Shown piece after piece: positions 23,566-32,278 of a stretch of DNA of 64,000 bases. Position 1 is the stretch's first letter, and every line of letters begins with the position of its first letter. The position numbers and the translations under genes were made by a program. The notes beneath the pieces are model-generated. The model was given only the letters and a program-made list of their open reading frames with translations, made no database searches and was not told where the DNA came from. Origin of the DNA: Klebsiella quasivariicola (GTDB lineage: Bacteria > Pseudomonadota > Gammaproteobacteria > Enterobacterales > Enterobacteriaceae); assembly GCF_002269255.1 (NCBI RefSeq), contig NZ_CP022823.1:1488001-1552000 (forward strand), read 5' to 3'.

Positions 23566-24086
23566 TGGCAAAGATTGAGATCAACCGCATCACGAATGCC
23601 AACATCTACCTGGATGGCGCTAACCTGCTGGGCCGGGCCGAGGAGGTCAAACTGCCTGACGTCTCCATGACCATGCAGGAGCATAAGGCGCTGGGGATGG
23701 TGGGCAAGGTGGAACTCCCTGCTGGCTTCGACAAGCTTGAGGGCGAGATCAAGTGGAACAGCTTTTACCGCGACGCGATGCTGTCTGCCGCGAACCCGTA
23801 TAAGTCGCTGGCGCTGCAGTGCCGTTCCAGCGTTCAGCGCTACAGCTCGCAGGGGCTGATTGACGAAATTCCGCTGGTCACTTTCCTGACGATCATGTTT
23901 AAGAAGAACCCGCTGGGGACGTTCAAACAGCATGAGAACGCCGAGTTCTCCAGTAGCTTCACCTGCACGTACATCAAGCAGGTACTGGATGGTGAAGAGT
24001 TGCTGGAGCTGGACTATCTGGCCAACATCTTCCGCGTCGGCGGCATTGACCAGTTGACCGACTACCGCATCAACATCGGGGGCTGA
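23565..24086 (+). CDS. Tail tube protein (Mu gpM-like)
   Basis: 173 aa starting MAKIEINRITNANIYLDGAN. The sequence VKLPDVSMTMQEHKALGMVG and EIKWNSFYRDAML are the core of the FII-type tail tube family. It forms the rigid inner tube inside the sheath. Confidence 0.92.
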   Translation: MAKIEINRITNANIYLDGANLLGRAEEVKLPDVSMTMQEHKALGMVGKVELPAGFDKLEGEIKWNSFYRDAMLSAANPYKSLALQCRSSVQRYSSQGLIDEIPLVTFLTIMFKKNPLGTFKQHENAEFSSSFTCTYIKQVLDGEELLELDYLANIFRVGGIDQLTDYRINIGG

Positions 24087-24088
24087 CG

Positions 24089-24370
24089 GTGACCGTCGAG
24101 ATTGAAGATAAAGGCGGGAACTGTGGTTCGATTGGCATGGGGAATGGTACGTGGTTTACCATCCTTGATATTTCAGGGGTGGAAAACCTTTTTAATACCC
24201 AGAAAACCAATGACCCGATTGACTGCACACGCTCCAAAGCACGAAAGCTCGCTGACCTGATTGAGGCATGGGAGCCACCTGACCACTGGTTCACCGGCAT
24301 CGGCAAATCTGAAGGAAAGGTACTTCTTATCGCCTTCCTGCGTAACTGCAAAGGCTTTCGCACTCACTGA
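24089..24370 (+). CDS. Unrecognised 93-aa protein between tail tube and chaperone
   Basis: A GTG start at 24089 (3 bp after the tube stop, with a G-rich site upstream) gives MTVEIEDKGGNCGSIGMGNG and ends in NCKGFRTH. Three cysteines (C12, C46, C86) and a W-rich centre (EAWEPPDHWFTG) are visible. It is followed by a strong terminator. It has no counterpart in the standard Mu or P2 tail order, so it may be inserted cargo. I do not recognise it. Confidence 0.55.
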   Translation: MTVEIEDKGGNCGSIGMGNGTWFTILDISGVENLFNTQKTNDPIDCTRSKARKLADLIEAWEPPDHWFTGIGKSEGKVLLIAFLRNCKGFRTH

Positions 24371-24376
24371 TATCAC

Positions 24377-24400
24377 AGGGGCTTCGGCCCCTTTCTTCTT
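24377..24400 (+). terminator. Rho-independent terminator after the 93-aa gene
   Basis: AGGGGC (24377-24382), TTCG tetraloop, GCCCCT (24387-24392), then a T-rich TTCTTCTT tail. This is a stable UUCG hairpin and a convincing terminator in the plus direction, within the tail operon. Confidence 0.8.
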
Positions 24401-24468
24401 AATCCCCTTTAATATCTGCCAGTCCCACCACCAGACATACTGCTCTGAACTTACACAGGAGCACGATC

Positions 24469-24783
24469 ATGTCACAAACCCAATCCGATACTTTTAAGCT
24501 GTCTTACCCCTTCACCACCGCTGCTGGCACCAGAGTTGAGCAGGTTGAACTGAAACGCCTGACGGTCAAAGACCTGAAGCAGGTGCGCAAAATCAGTAAA
24601 GACCCGGCTGACTGGGACGAGCCGCTGATTGCCCGTAGCACCGGTATTCTTCCGGAAGACCTCGATAATATGGATCTTGCCGACTACATGGAGCTGCAGA
24701 AACGATTTCAGCAAGTCACTGGGCTGGGCAAGAGCGACGAAAACGCTGATGCAGGCGCAGGGGCTGCTGGCGAGGTGGTTTAG
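24469..24783 (+). CDS. Tail assembly chaperone
   Basis: 104 aa, shows KLSYPFTTAAGTRVEQVELK and LTVKDLKQVRKISKDPADWD, typical of gpG/E-type tail chaperones that wrap the tape measure before the tail tube forms. An overlapping frame (24629-24886) carries the second part, normally made by programmed frameshift. The stop TAG is at 24781-24783. Confidence 0.82.
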   Translation: MSQTQSDTFKLSYPFTTAAGTRVEQVELKRLTVKDLKQVRKISKDPADWDEPLIARSTGILPEDLDNMDLADYMELQKRFQQVTGLGKSDENADAGAGAAGEVV

Positions 24784-24886
24784 ATTTCAGCCGGGGGAGA
24801 TTGATGCCCTCGATACTGACGATCTGGAGATGTGGCTGGAGCAGGCTGAAGTGCAAATCAGAAGCGAGTTCGGCGATAATCATTAA
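24629..24886 (+). CDS. Tail chaperone frameshift extension (GpE-like)
   Basis: The frame one base later contains MQAQGLLARWFRFQPGEIDA followed by LDTDDLEMWLEQAEVQI, a match to the GpE-type extension. It is offset by +1, equal to -2, from the chaperone frame, the offset reported for Mu. The ATG at 24629 is only a frame boundary; the real product is likely a chaperone fusion with the shift between about 24721 and 24780. No classic slippery heptamer stands out there. Confidence 0.6.
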   Translation: MPVAPVFFRKTSIIWILPTTWSCRNDFSKSLGWARATKTLMQAQGLLARWFRFQPGEIDALDTDDLEMWLEQAEVQIRSEFGDNH

Positions 24887-24978
24887 CTCCTCATCACTTA
24901 ACAGCCGCTACTCGCGGCTGTTCTGCATGGCTCTCAGACATTTTCCTTCCGTTTTTCCGCTTTCAGAGGATAACCACC

Positions 24979-27444
24979 GTGGCCAGTGAATTTTCAGTCG
25001 GCGTCATTATTGGCGGCATTGTCGGGAGTAGCTTCCGCTCAGCCGTCAGCGGTACCCGACGCGCCCTTGATTCCCTGGGCGATACATCGCGCCGCCTGCA
25101 GGAACGCCAAAACGCCTTAACCCGTGCAACAGAACGCTATGGTCAGTTGGGTTCTTCCCGGATGCAGCGCCTCAACAGCGACCTGCTGCGGGTAAGCCGC
25201 ACAATGGAGCAAATTGAGCGCCAGCAGCGCCGTCTGTCGGCGGTGTCGGCCACCAGTGATGCGCTGAAGTCCAACCGTATGGCGCTCTATGGTCAGGGAG
25301 CAGAGACTTACGGCATCGCCCGAACGCTGGGTGCACCGGTCATGGCCTCAGTCAAACAATATGCCTCGTTTGAATCGCAGTTGCGGGATATCAGTGTCAC
25401 TGGTGATCTGGATTCAAGGCAGGAACGTGCAATTGGCCTGGCTATCAGACAGGCCTCGCTGAAGGTTAACCAACTGCAGGAGTCTCTGTTAGGGGGAGTC
25501 GGACAATTAGTTGCTGATGGTATGGCCCCCGAACGGGCAGCAACGTTTGCAGAGATGCTTGGAAAGACCGCTACAGCAACCAAAGCCGATATGACCGACC
25601 TTGCCAAAATGACTTATGCCTTCAGCGATGCACTCAGAATCACTGATGCGAAAGAACTTGAACAGGCATTTGGTATTGCGGCAACAGGAGCCAAACTTGG
25701 GTCATTTGAGCTGAAGGATATGGCAAAAGCATTACCCGGTATGGCTAAAGCCTTCGCTGCTCGTGGTATTTATGGAAAAGATGCGATTACCCAGATCGTC
25801 GCCAGTCTGGAAGTTGGTAAAGGCAGCGGCTCAGCGGAAGAGGCCGTCACCAATATGTCAAACTGGCTGGCGGCGATGGGGCGCGGAGATACCATCCAGA
25901 AATATGCTAAAGCCGGGGTGGATTACCAGGGGTCAATGCAGAATTACGTCGCTCAGGGCTTCTCACAGTATGAAGCCTCACTGATGATTGCCAACCGTTT
26001 TATCGACGGTAAAGGTAAGGCGTTTTTACAGCAATGGAAAGCAGCAGGCTCAAGAGGCGATCAGGAAGGCCAGCAGAAGCTAATGGAGTCATTTGGTCTG
26101 GCAGAAGTCTTCACTGATATTCAGACCGTTAACCATTTACTGTCAATGCGTCAGGGCTGGGATAAATACCTTTCCAGCAAGCAGGAAATGAATACCCCGT
26201 CAGCAATGTCTACGCTGGATAAGGATGCTGCAAAACAAAATAATACGCTCGAAGGTCGTTGGCGCAGAACTCAGATTGGTTTTAACGAGGCAGCCATCAG
26301 CATTGGTGAGTCACTACGCCCGGCCTTGATCCAACTGGGTGAGACTTTTATTCCTTTAATGGACAGTGTCGGCAAATGGATAGCGGCAAACCCGCAAATC
26401 GTCAGCGGCACCATAAAGGTTGTAGGAGCATTACTCGCTTTCAAGATGGCCACTATCGGTCTCAAGCTGGGGCTGAATCTCCTTATTTCCCCCTTTGTTA
26501 ACGTCTGGAAAAATGCCGTTTTACTGCGGGCCAACTGGCTTCGACTGTCGCTTGCACTCGGTGAAGGCGGTAAGCTCCGCTGGCTGGTGACCGGCTTCAG
26601 CGCCGTCGCCAGAGGAGCCAGAACACTGGGTGGTGTGCTGTCAGGTGGGCTGGTTCGCGGCATTATGATCGCCGGGCGGGCCGTTCTCTGGATTGGCCGG
26701 GCGCTGCTGATGAATCCCATTGGTCTCGCCATCACCGCCGTCGCGGCAGCAGCTTACCTTATTTATCGCAACTGGGGCGCAGTCAGTAGCTGGTTTAAAC
26801 AGCGCTGGGCTGACATTAAAGAGGCGTTTAATGGCGGTGTCGTGGGGATTGGTAAGCTGCTGATTAACTGGTCGCCGGTTGGTCTGCTCTATAAAGCCTT
26901 TGCGGCTGCGCTGAAATACCTCGGTGTTGATCTGCCAGCGAAGTTCACCGACTTCGGTGGCCATCTTATCGACGGGTTAATAAACGGCATCAAAAACAAA
27001 TGGGAGTCGCTCAAAACTACCGTCACAGACATGGGCGACAGTGTTGGCGGCTGGTTTAAGGAAAAGCTGGGCATTCATTCGCCGAGCCGTGTGTTTATAG
27101 GCTTTGGTGACAACATTGCGCAGGGGGCCGCTATCGGCCTGCAGCGCACCACACCACTTGCTGCACTGGCCGGGCAGCGTCTGGCCACTGAAATGACACC
27201 GGATGTTCCCCGTATCCCGTCGCCGGAAATCATGGCGGCGGGATATTCAGGTCGTGGCGCAGCTGCAACTGGCAGCGGAACATCTGGCGGTATCCAGGTC
27301 AGCTTTAATCCTCAGTTTTTCCTCAATGGCAAAGAAACCGCAGCGCCTGACGGGTTGACCGGCGTACTGAATATGAGCCTGCATGAGCTGGAGAAAATGC
27401 TGGAGCGTCTGCTGGCTCAGCAACAACGCAGGAGGTACAGCTGA
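24979..27444 (+). CDS. Tape measure protein
   Basis: 821 aa from GTG at 24979 behind AGAGGA. The N-terminal 100 residues are coiled coil, and the middle has the TP901-type repeat region (KQYASFESQLRDISVTGDLD; MTYAFSDALRITDAKELEQA). Membrane helices follow (about 560-600). The C-terminus has LGIHSPSRVF, the conserved end motif of many tape measures. It sets tail length and enters the cell first. It overlaps the next start by 1 bp. Confidence 0.92.
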   Translation: MASEFSVGVIIGGIVGSSFRSAVSGTRRALDSLGDTSRRLQERQNALTRATERYGQLGSSRMQRLNSDLLRVSRTMEQIERQQRRLSAVSATSDALKSNRMALYGQGAETYGIARTLGAPVMASVKQYASFESQLRDISVTGDLDSRQERAIGLAIRQASLKVNQLQESLLGGVGQLVADGMAPERAATFAEMLGKTATATKADMTDLAKMTYAFSDALRITDAKELEQAFGIAATGAKLGSFELKDMAKALPGMAKAFAARGIYGKDAITQIVASLEVGKGSGSAEEAVTNMSNWLAAMGRGDTIQKYAKAGVDYQGSMQNYVAQGFSQYEASLMIANRFIDGKGKAFLQQWKAAGSRGDQEGQQKLMESFGLAEVFTDIQTVNHLLSMRQGWDKYLSSKQEMNTPSAMSTLDKDAAKQNNTLEGRWRRTQIGFNEAAISIGESLRPALIQLGETFIPLMDSVGKWIAANPQIVSGTIKVVGALLAFKMATIGLKLGLNLLISPFVNVWKNAVLLRANWLRLSLALGEGGKLRWLVTGFSAVARGARTLGGVLSGGLVRGIMIAGRAVLWIGRALLMNPIGLAITAVAAAAYLIYRNWGAVSSWFKQRWADIKEAFNGGVVGIGKLLINWSPVGLLYKAFAAALKYLGVDLPAKFTDFGGHLIDGLINGIKNKWESLKTTVTDMGDSVGGWFKEKLGIHSPSRVFIGFGDNIAQGAAIGLQRTTPLAALAGQRLATEMTPDVPRIPSPEIMAAGYSGRGAAATGSGTSGGIQVSFNPQFFLNGKETAAPDGLTGVLNMSLHELEKMLERLLAQQQRRRYS

Positions 27445-28328
27445 TGTTTGCAGTATTGGGTGATATTGAGTTTGAACTGATTACCTACTGGGACGGCTTC
27501 GAGGTCACGTTCGGCGTCGATTATGCGGAGCATCCCCGTATCGAGGGTAAGCCCGGCCTGCAGTTCGTTGGCGATAAGCTGGACGAAATCCAGATAAGCC
27601 TGGTCTTCCATCAGCACTATTGTGTGCCCGACGTGGAGCTGGCGAGACTGCGAACGGCCATGAAGGCCCATCAAGCGCTGGCGCTGGTCTTCGGCAACGG
27701 TGACTATCGCGGCTGGTTCGTGATTACCGATGTTACTGCGACCAGCGAGCAGACCGACAGCACCGGCAACGTGCTGGCCGTCAATGCCACCGCGTCTCTC
27801 CGGGAGTACATCGGCGACCCGAAAAACCCGCTACAGCCACCCGCAATACGCACGCAGGTTCCCGGCGTCGGGGCGGTCTCCGGTGCCGTTCCTTCACCTT
27901 CCGGGGTAGCGCAGTACGTCCGCGACGGCGTCAACTACGCCAAACAGGCGCAGTCTGTTCTCCAGACCACCATCAGTGCCGTTCGGGTGGCGCAGAAAAT
28001 GAAGGATAACCCCGCCGTTGCACTGACCCGCGTACCGGGGTTGATGAGCGGGCTGGGCAACGTGTCCGGGGCGTTGGGTCAAAGCGTTCCGGCATTTAAT
28101 GCGCTTTCTGAATCCATGCCTGATGCCATCAGTCTGGCCAGAGCCACCAGTGATGCGGCCACGTATGTACAACAGGCACAGTCTTCACTGAGCGGCGTGG
28201 ACGGCAGCAATATCGCAGCGGCGCTGGATGCCGTTTCCGGGCAGCTTAACTCCGCCAGCACCACCTTCACCCGTATGTCGCCGGGGTTAAGCACCATGGC
28301 AGCCAAAATTCTGGCGAGGAGTGTGTGA
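27444..28328 (+). CDS. Tail protein GpU-like / DNA circularisation family
   Basis: 294 aa. The first 130 residues (FAVLGDIEFELITYWDGFEV, ALALVFGNGDYRGWFVITDV) match P2 GpU, a tail terminator. The remaining part is alanine-rich helical and longer than P2 GpU. Together with X, D and V downstream it forms a P2-type tail block. Confidence 0.8.
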   Translation: MFAVLGDIEFELITYWDGFEVTFGVDYAEHPRIEGKPGLQFVGDKLDEIQISLVFHQHYCVPDVELARLRTAMKAHQALALVFGNGDYRGWFVITDVTATSEQTDSTGNVLAVNATASLREYIGDPKNPLQPPAIRTQVPGVGAVSGAVPSPSGVAQYVRDGVNYAKQAQSVLQTTISAVRVAQKMKDNPAVALTRVPGLMSGLGNVSGALGQSVPAFNALSESMPDAISLARATSDAATYVQQAQSSLSGVDGSNIAAALDAVSGQLNSASTTFTRMSPGLSTMAAKILARSV

Positions 28329-28540
28329 TGTTTCTTGAACATGTCACCCGTGACGGAGAGCGCTGGGACTCTCTCGCATGGCAGTACTACGGCGACCCGC
28401 TGGGCTATCCCCGGATAATTGCCGCCAATCCACACGTGGCCATCACGCCGGTGCTGCCCTCCGGGCTGTTGTTACTGATTCCGGTTATCGAGGCTGAAGA
28501 AGCCAGTACAGAAGAGGATATTGCCCCATGGCTGAGATAA
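28328..28540 (+). CDS. Tail protein X (GpX, LysM-like)
   Basis: 70 aa: MFLEHVTRDGERWDSLAWQY then YGDPLGYPRIIAANPHVA is the GpX/LysM pattern. P2 GpX is part of the tail spike hub. ATG at 28328 overlaps the previous stop. It overlaps the next gene by 13 bp. Confidence 0.85.
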   Translation: MFLEHVTRDGERWDSLAWQYYGDPLGYPRIIAANPHVAITPVLPSGLLLLIPVIEAEEASTEEDIAPWLR

Positions 28541-29697
28541 ACAGCCCTGCACAAGCCGCATCAGCGTTAACCGGCGTCAGCGATGTTCTGAGTCCGGTGT
28601 TCACGCTATGGTATCTGCAGAAGAACATCACCACCGATATCGCCCCCTATGTCACCCGCGTAACCTACAGCGATAACATCAAAAGCGAGTCCGATACCAT
28701 TGAGGTGGAACTGGACGACACCGATGGCCGCTGGCTGGATAAGTGGTATCCGGGCAAGGGTGACACGCTGACGCTGAAAATGGGTTATCAGGGCGAGAAG
28801 CTGCTGTCCTGCGGTACGTTCTCTATAGACGAGATCGAGGTGAGTTCGCCCGCGTCCGTTGTCGCTATCCGGGGCGTGGCCACGTCGGTCAACAACGCCC
28901 TGCGGACAAAATCCAGTCGTGGTTTCGAGAGCACCACGCTGGCGGCCATCGCCGGACGGATTGCCAAAAAGCATCAGCTGAAGCTGGTTGGCAGTATTGA
29001 GTCCATCAAAATTGACCGGGTGACCCAGTATGCTGAAACGGACGTGGGCTTCCTGCGCCGACTGGCCAGCGAGTATGGTTATGCCGTGAAAGTGGTCAGC
29101 GACCAGCTGGTTTTTTCTCATCTTGCCACGTTACGCGGTCAGGAGCCGATCAGGCAGTTAAAGCCGCAGGATGTGGACAGCTTTTCCCTGCGTGACACCA
29201 TCAACCGCGTCTACAAATCCGCGAAGGTAAAACACCAGAAGAGCAGCGATAAAAAGCTGATCGTTTATGAAGCTGATGGCGGTACCAGCGAAAGCGACAA
29301 ACAAACCAAAGGCGGTAAGGTCACCAGTGCCGACTCACTGAAGGTCAACAGCCGCGTCAGTGATCCGGACAGCGCCCGGATTAAAGCAGATTCGGCGCTG
29401 GCCAGGCATAACGAATACCAGCAGAACGGCTCGCTGACGCTGATGGGGACGCCTCAGTTGACTGCAGGCAACAAAATTGAACTGGTGGGTTTTGGTCAGT
29501 TATCCGGGCCATGGCTGATAACTACTGCCCGCCATGCGTTTGACCGTAACAGCGGCTACATCACCGAACTGGAAGTGGCACGAGGGCCGGTTACGCAGGG
29601 CAAAGCGAAGAAAGGTAAAAAGACCGGAAAAACCCAGACGCTGACCGTCTATAAACCGGACGGCAGCACGTCCACGGTAATAAAGGAGAAAAAATAA
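28528..29697 (+). CDS. Phage late control / baseplate hub protein D (GpD)
   Basis: 389 aa. The N-terminal SPVFTLWYLQKNITTDIAPY and VTYSDNIKSESDTIEVELDD and the basic C-terminal KAKKGKKTGKTQT match GpD family hub proteins (gp27-like). Named late control D in P2, it is the hub onto which the tail tube docks. It overlaps the V gene by one base. Confidence 0.87.
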   Translation: MAEINSPAQAASALTGVSDVLSPVFTLWYLQKNITTDIAPYVTRVTYSDNIKSESDTIEVELDDTDGRWLDKWYPGKGDTLTLKMGYQGEKLLSCGTFSIDEIEVSSPASVVAIRGVATSVNNALRTKSSRGFESTTLAAIAGRIAKKHQLKLVGSIESIKIDRVTQYAETDVGFLRRLASEYGYAVKVVSDQLVFSHLATLRGQEPIRQLKPQDVDSFSLRDTINRVYKSAKVKHQKSSDKKLIVYEADGGTSESDKQTKGGKVTSADSLKVNSRVSDPDSARIKADSALARHNEYQQNGSLTLMGTPQLTAGNKIELVGFGQLSGPWLITTARHAFDRNSGYITELEVARGPVTQGKAKKGKKTGKTQTLTVYKPDGSTSTVIKEKK

Positions 29698-30209
29698 TGA
29701 CAGGCGTCACTCGTCAGGTCGGTACGGTCAGCGCCGTCGATGCCGACAAGGTTCAGGCCCGCGTTCGTCTGCCGGAATGCGATAACCTGCGCACTAACTG
29801 GCTTAACGTGCTGCAGCGCAATACCCAGGATAACAAGGATTACTGGCTCCCTGACGTGGGGGAGCAGGTTGAAGTGCTGCTCGATGCCAACGGCGAGGAT
29901 GGTGTCATTCTGGGCGCGGTGTACTCAGAAGTCGATAAACCGCCGTTCAGCGACAAACATGTCCGGGGCACGAAATACGCGGATGGCGCAGAGTTCAGCT
30001 ATAACCGTGCGACCCATACGCTGACAGTCAAAGGTGGTATCGAGCATGTGGTGATCGAGGTTGCAGTGGGTATCAGCCTGAAGGGGAAAACCATTGATTT
30101 GACCGCTGACACCACCACGGTGAACGGCAACCTTGAAATCAACGGCAATGCCCACTCGACAGGCAGCATGCTCTCTGACGGCCCGAACTCTAATCACCAT
30201 TCCCACTGA
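29697..30209 (+). CDS. Baseplate assembly protein V (GpV, spike)
   Basis: 170 aa. A beta-rich N-terminal OB-like part (GTVSAVDADKVQARVRLPEC) is followed by WLPDVGEQVEVLLDANGEDG and a C-terminus ending SDGPNSNHHSH. The HxHxH-like end could bind metal at the tip of the membrane-piercing spike, as in P2 V. Typical length is about 210 aa, so it is slightly short. Confidence 0.87.
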   Translation: MTGVTRQVGTVSAVDADKVQARVRLPECDNLRTNWLNVLQRNTQDNKDYWLPDVGEQVEVLLDANGEDGVILGAVYSEVDKPPFSDKHVRGTKYADGAEFSYNRATHTLTVKGGIEHVVIEVAVGISLKGKTIDLTADTTTVNGNLEINGNAHSTGSMLSDGPNSNHHSH

Positions 30210-30217
30210 CCTTCTTA

Positions 30218-30238
30218 AACGCCTTTAATATCGGCGTT
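30218..30238 (+). other. Small hairpin between baseplate genes
   Basis: AACGCC (30218-30223) and GGCGTT (30233-30238) flank a 9-base loop between the V and gp25/W genes. There is no T-run, so it is not a clear terminator. It may be a minor RNA structure. Confidence 0.35.
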
Positions 30239-30263
30239 CCCGCACAGGGGCAATACTGCCCCC

Positions 30264-30611
30264 ATGAAAACAACCTCAGTATTCTGGCAACCGGCTCTGC
30301 AGGCCCCTGGCGAAATCGTCCGGGGGCTGGATGATATCTGGCAGGCCATTCAAATCATCCTGCGTACTCCTCGCGGCAGCGACCCGCATCGCCCGGAGTT
30401 CGGCAGCAATCTGCACCTTTATATCGACTGGCCTATTGACCGGGCTATTCCGCATGTGGTGCGCGAATCCGTCGATGCCATTCGCCGCTGGGAGCCTCGC
30501 TGCCAGCTTATGTCGGTTAAACCCGCCGTCGACGGCGAACATCTTACGCTCCGGGTGAGCTGGAAAGGCTCTGACGGACAACCCCGGACTCAGGAGTTGC
30601 TATGGCGCTGA
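30264..30611 (+). CDS. Baseplate wedge protein (GpW/gp25 family)
   Basis: 115 aa. ILRTPRGSDPHRPEFGSNLH and IPHVVRESVDAIRRWEPR are the gp25/lysozyme-like wedge signature. It joins the J protein to form the baseplate wedge. It overlaps the start of J by 10 bp. Confidence 0.88.
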   Translation: MKTTSVFWQPALQAPGEIVRGLDDIWQAIQIILRTPRGSDPHRPEFGSNLHLYIDWPIDRAIPHVVRESVDAIRRWEPRCQLMSVKPAVDGEHLTLRVSWKGSDGQPRTQELLWR

Positions 30612-31705
30612 CAGAACCCGATTTTATTGAACGTGATGCTGACAAAATCACGGCTGAAATGATTGCACAGTACGAAGCCGCAACTGGCAAGACGCTATAC
30701 CCCGCTCAGGCTGAGCGCCTGTTGATTGACCTGTGGGCATACCGCGAAATGCTGGTCAGGGTGGCGGCGCAGGAAGCGGCCAAACAGAATCTGGTCGCCT
30801 TTGCCCGTGAGCCGATGATTGATTACCTCGGTGAACTGGTTGGTGTATACCGACTGGCCGCGCAGCCTGCCACCACCACGCTCCAGTTCTCCGTGGATGA
30901 GGAACTGGCCATTGATGTGCTGATTCCGGCAGGTACCCGCGTCAGCGCTTCCGACAGCATTATTTTTGCAACCGATACGGACGTAGTGCTGAAAGCCGGA
31001 TTGCTGCTTGTCAATGCCACGGCCACCTGTACCGAGCCGGGAGCCGCAGGCAACGGCTGGCAGCCTGCGCAGGTCCGTCAGTTGCTCGATGAGATTGATA
31101 ACGTCGACCTGCAGGTGACCAATATGGCGGCCAGTTCTGGCGGTTCTGAGCAGGAAGACAATGACAGGCTCCGCGAGCGTATCAAACTGGCCCCGGAATC
31201 ATTCACCAACGCCGGAAGCCGTATGGCATACCGCTTTCATGCCATGCAGGCCCATCCCAATATTGTCGATGTTGCCGTGCTTTCCCCGGTTCCCGGCACT
31301 GTAGAACTGTATCCGCTGCTCAGCACCGGCTTGCCGGACGACAGCATCCTTACGCTTGTAGAGAGTTTATGCTCGGACGAAAAAGTCAGGCCGCTCACTG
31401 ATACCGTGCGGGCTAAAACACCTGTGCAGGTGGATTACGCCATTGAAGCCAACATCACTATCTATCGTGACCAGGATGCTAACTCTATAAAGGACAACGC
31501 CAACAGCGCCATACAGAACTGGGTAGCGTCCCGTACCGCCACGCTGGGGCGCGATATTGTCCCCAGCCAGATTATCAGCGTGCTGTCCGTTGCCGGGGTC
31601 TACCAGGTCGAACTGGTGACACCGGTGCTGAAGGTGGTGGCAGAAAACGAATGGGCAAACTGCACGGCGATCACTCTTAACATGACCGGGGTGTCCGATG
31701 GCTGA
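30602..31705 (+). CDS. Baseplate assembly protein J
   Basis: 367 aa. Sequence such as EREPMIDYLGELVGVYRLAA-type residues (DYLGELVGVYRLAAQP), IPAGTRVSASDSIIF and AASSGGSEQEDNDRLRERIK are the conserved parts of the J family (T4 gp6-like). It builds the outer baseplate ring. It overlaps the I gene by 8 bp. Confidence 0.9.
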   Translation: MALTEPDFIERDADKITAEMIAQYEAATGKTLYPAQAERLLIDLWAYREMLVRVAAQEAAKQNLVAFAREPMIDYLGELVGVYRLAAQPATTTLQFSVDEELAIDVLIPAGTRVSASDSIIFATDTDVVLKAGLLLVNATATCTEPGAAGNGWQPAQVRQLLDEIDNVDLQVTNMAASSGGSEQEDNDRLRERIKLAPESFTNAGSRMAYRFHAMQAHPNIVDVAVLSPVPGTVELYPLLSTGLPDDSILTLVESLCSDEKVRPLTDTVRAKTPVQVDYAIEANITIYRDQDANSIKDNANSAIQNWVASRTATLGRDIVPSQIISVLSVAGVYQVELVTPVLKVVAENEWANCTAITLNMTGVSDG

Positions 31706-32276
31706 GCCGCTACAACTCCCGCCGCCGCTTGAGGGTGATATCAGCCTCAGAACGCTGGGAAAACTGGCCGGGCGGCTGGATAACATCGACCTGAGCGTAC
31801 TGATGGTCTATCTCGTCGATATCGTCGACAGTTCCGCGCTGCCATGGCTGGGCGAGCAGTTCTCGCTGTTTGGCGATGGCTGGGAGCTGGCGGAATCGGA
31901 CGATGTACGCCGCATGCTTATCAAATCTGCTATCGAGCTGCACCGCTATAAAGGGACGCCGTGGTCAATCCGGGAAATTATCCGCCGTTTCGGCTTCGGC
32001 GAAGTGGATCTGATTGAAGGCACTGGCCAGATTGGCTACGACGGCAAACACACGTACAACGGGCTTTTCGTCCATGGCGATGCAGAAGCCTGGGCGGTCT
32101 ATCGCGTCATCCTTCAGCAGCCCATTACTAACGATCAGGCAGCACTTTTACGCCAGACGCTCGCTGCCTTTGCTCCGGCCCGCTGCCATCTGGCGAGCCT
32201 TGAGTATCAGTCTGTCGCCATTCGCTACAACAACACCGTCAACTATGACGGTAGCTATAACCACGGGAGCAGTTAA
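31698..32276 (+). CDS. Tail protein I
   Basis: 192 aa. The segment DSSALPWLGEQFSLFGDGWE and ELHRYKGTPWSIREIIRRFG with FAPARCHLASLEY are typical of P2-type tail protein I, which links the baseplate to the tail fibre. It is followed at +2 bp by the fibre gene. Confidence 0.88.
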   Translation: MAEPLQLPPPLEGDISLRTLGKLAGRLDNIDLSVLMVYLVDIVDSSALPWLGEQFSLFGDGWELAESDDVRRMLIKSAIELHRYKGTPWSIREIIRRFGFGEVDLIEGTGQIGYDGKHTYNGLFVHGDAEAWAVYRVILQQPITNDQAALLRQTLAAFAPARCHLASLEYQSVAIRYNNTVNYDGSYNHGSS

Positions 32277-32278
32277 TT

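Noticed and set aside
24089..24370. Tail tube extension or frameshift product
   Set aside because: The tube gene has a normal end and the 93-aa frame has its own start and terminator, with no slippery site between.
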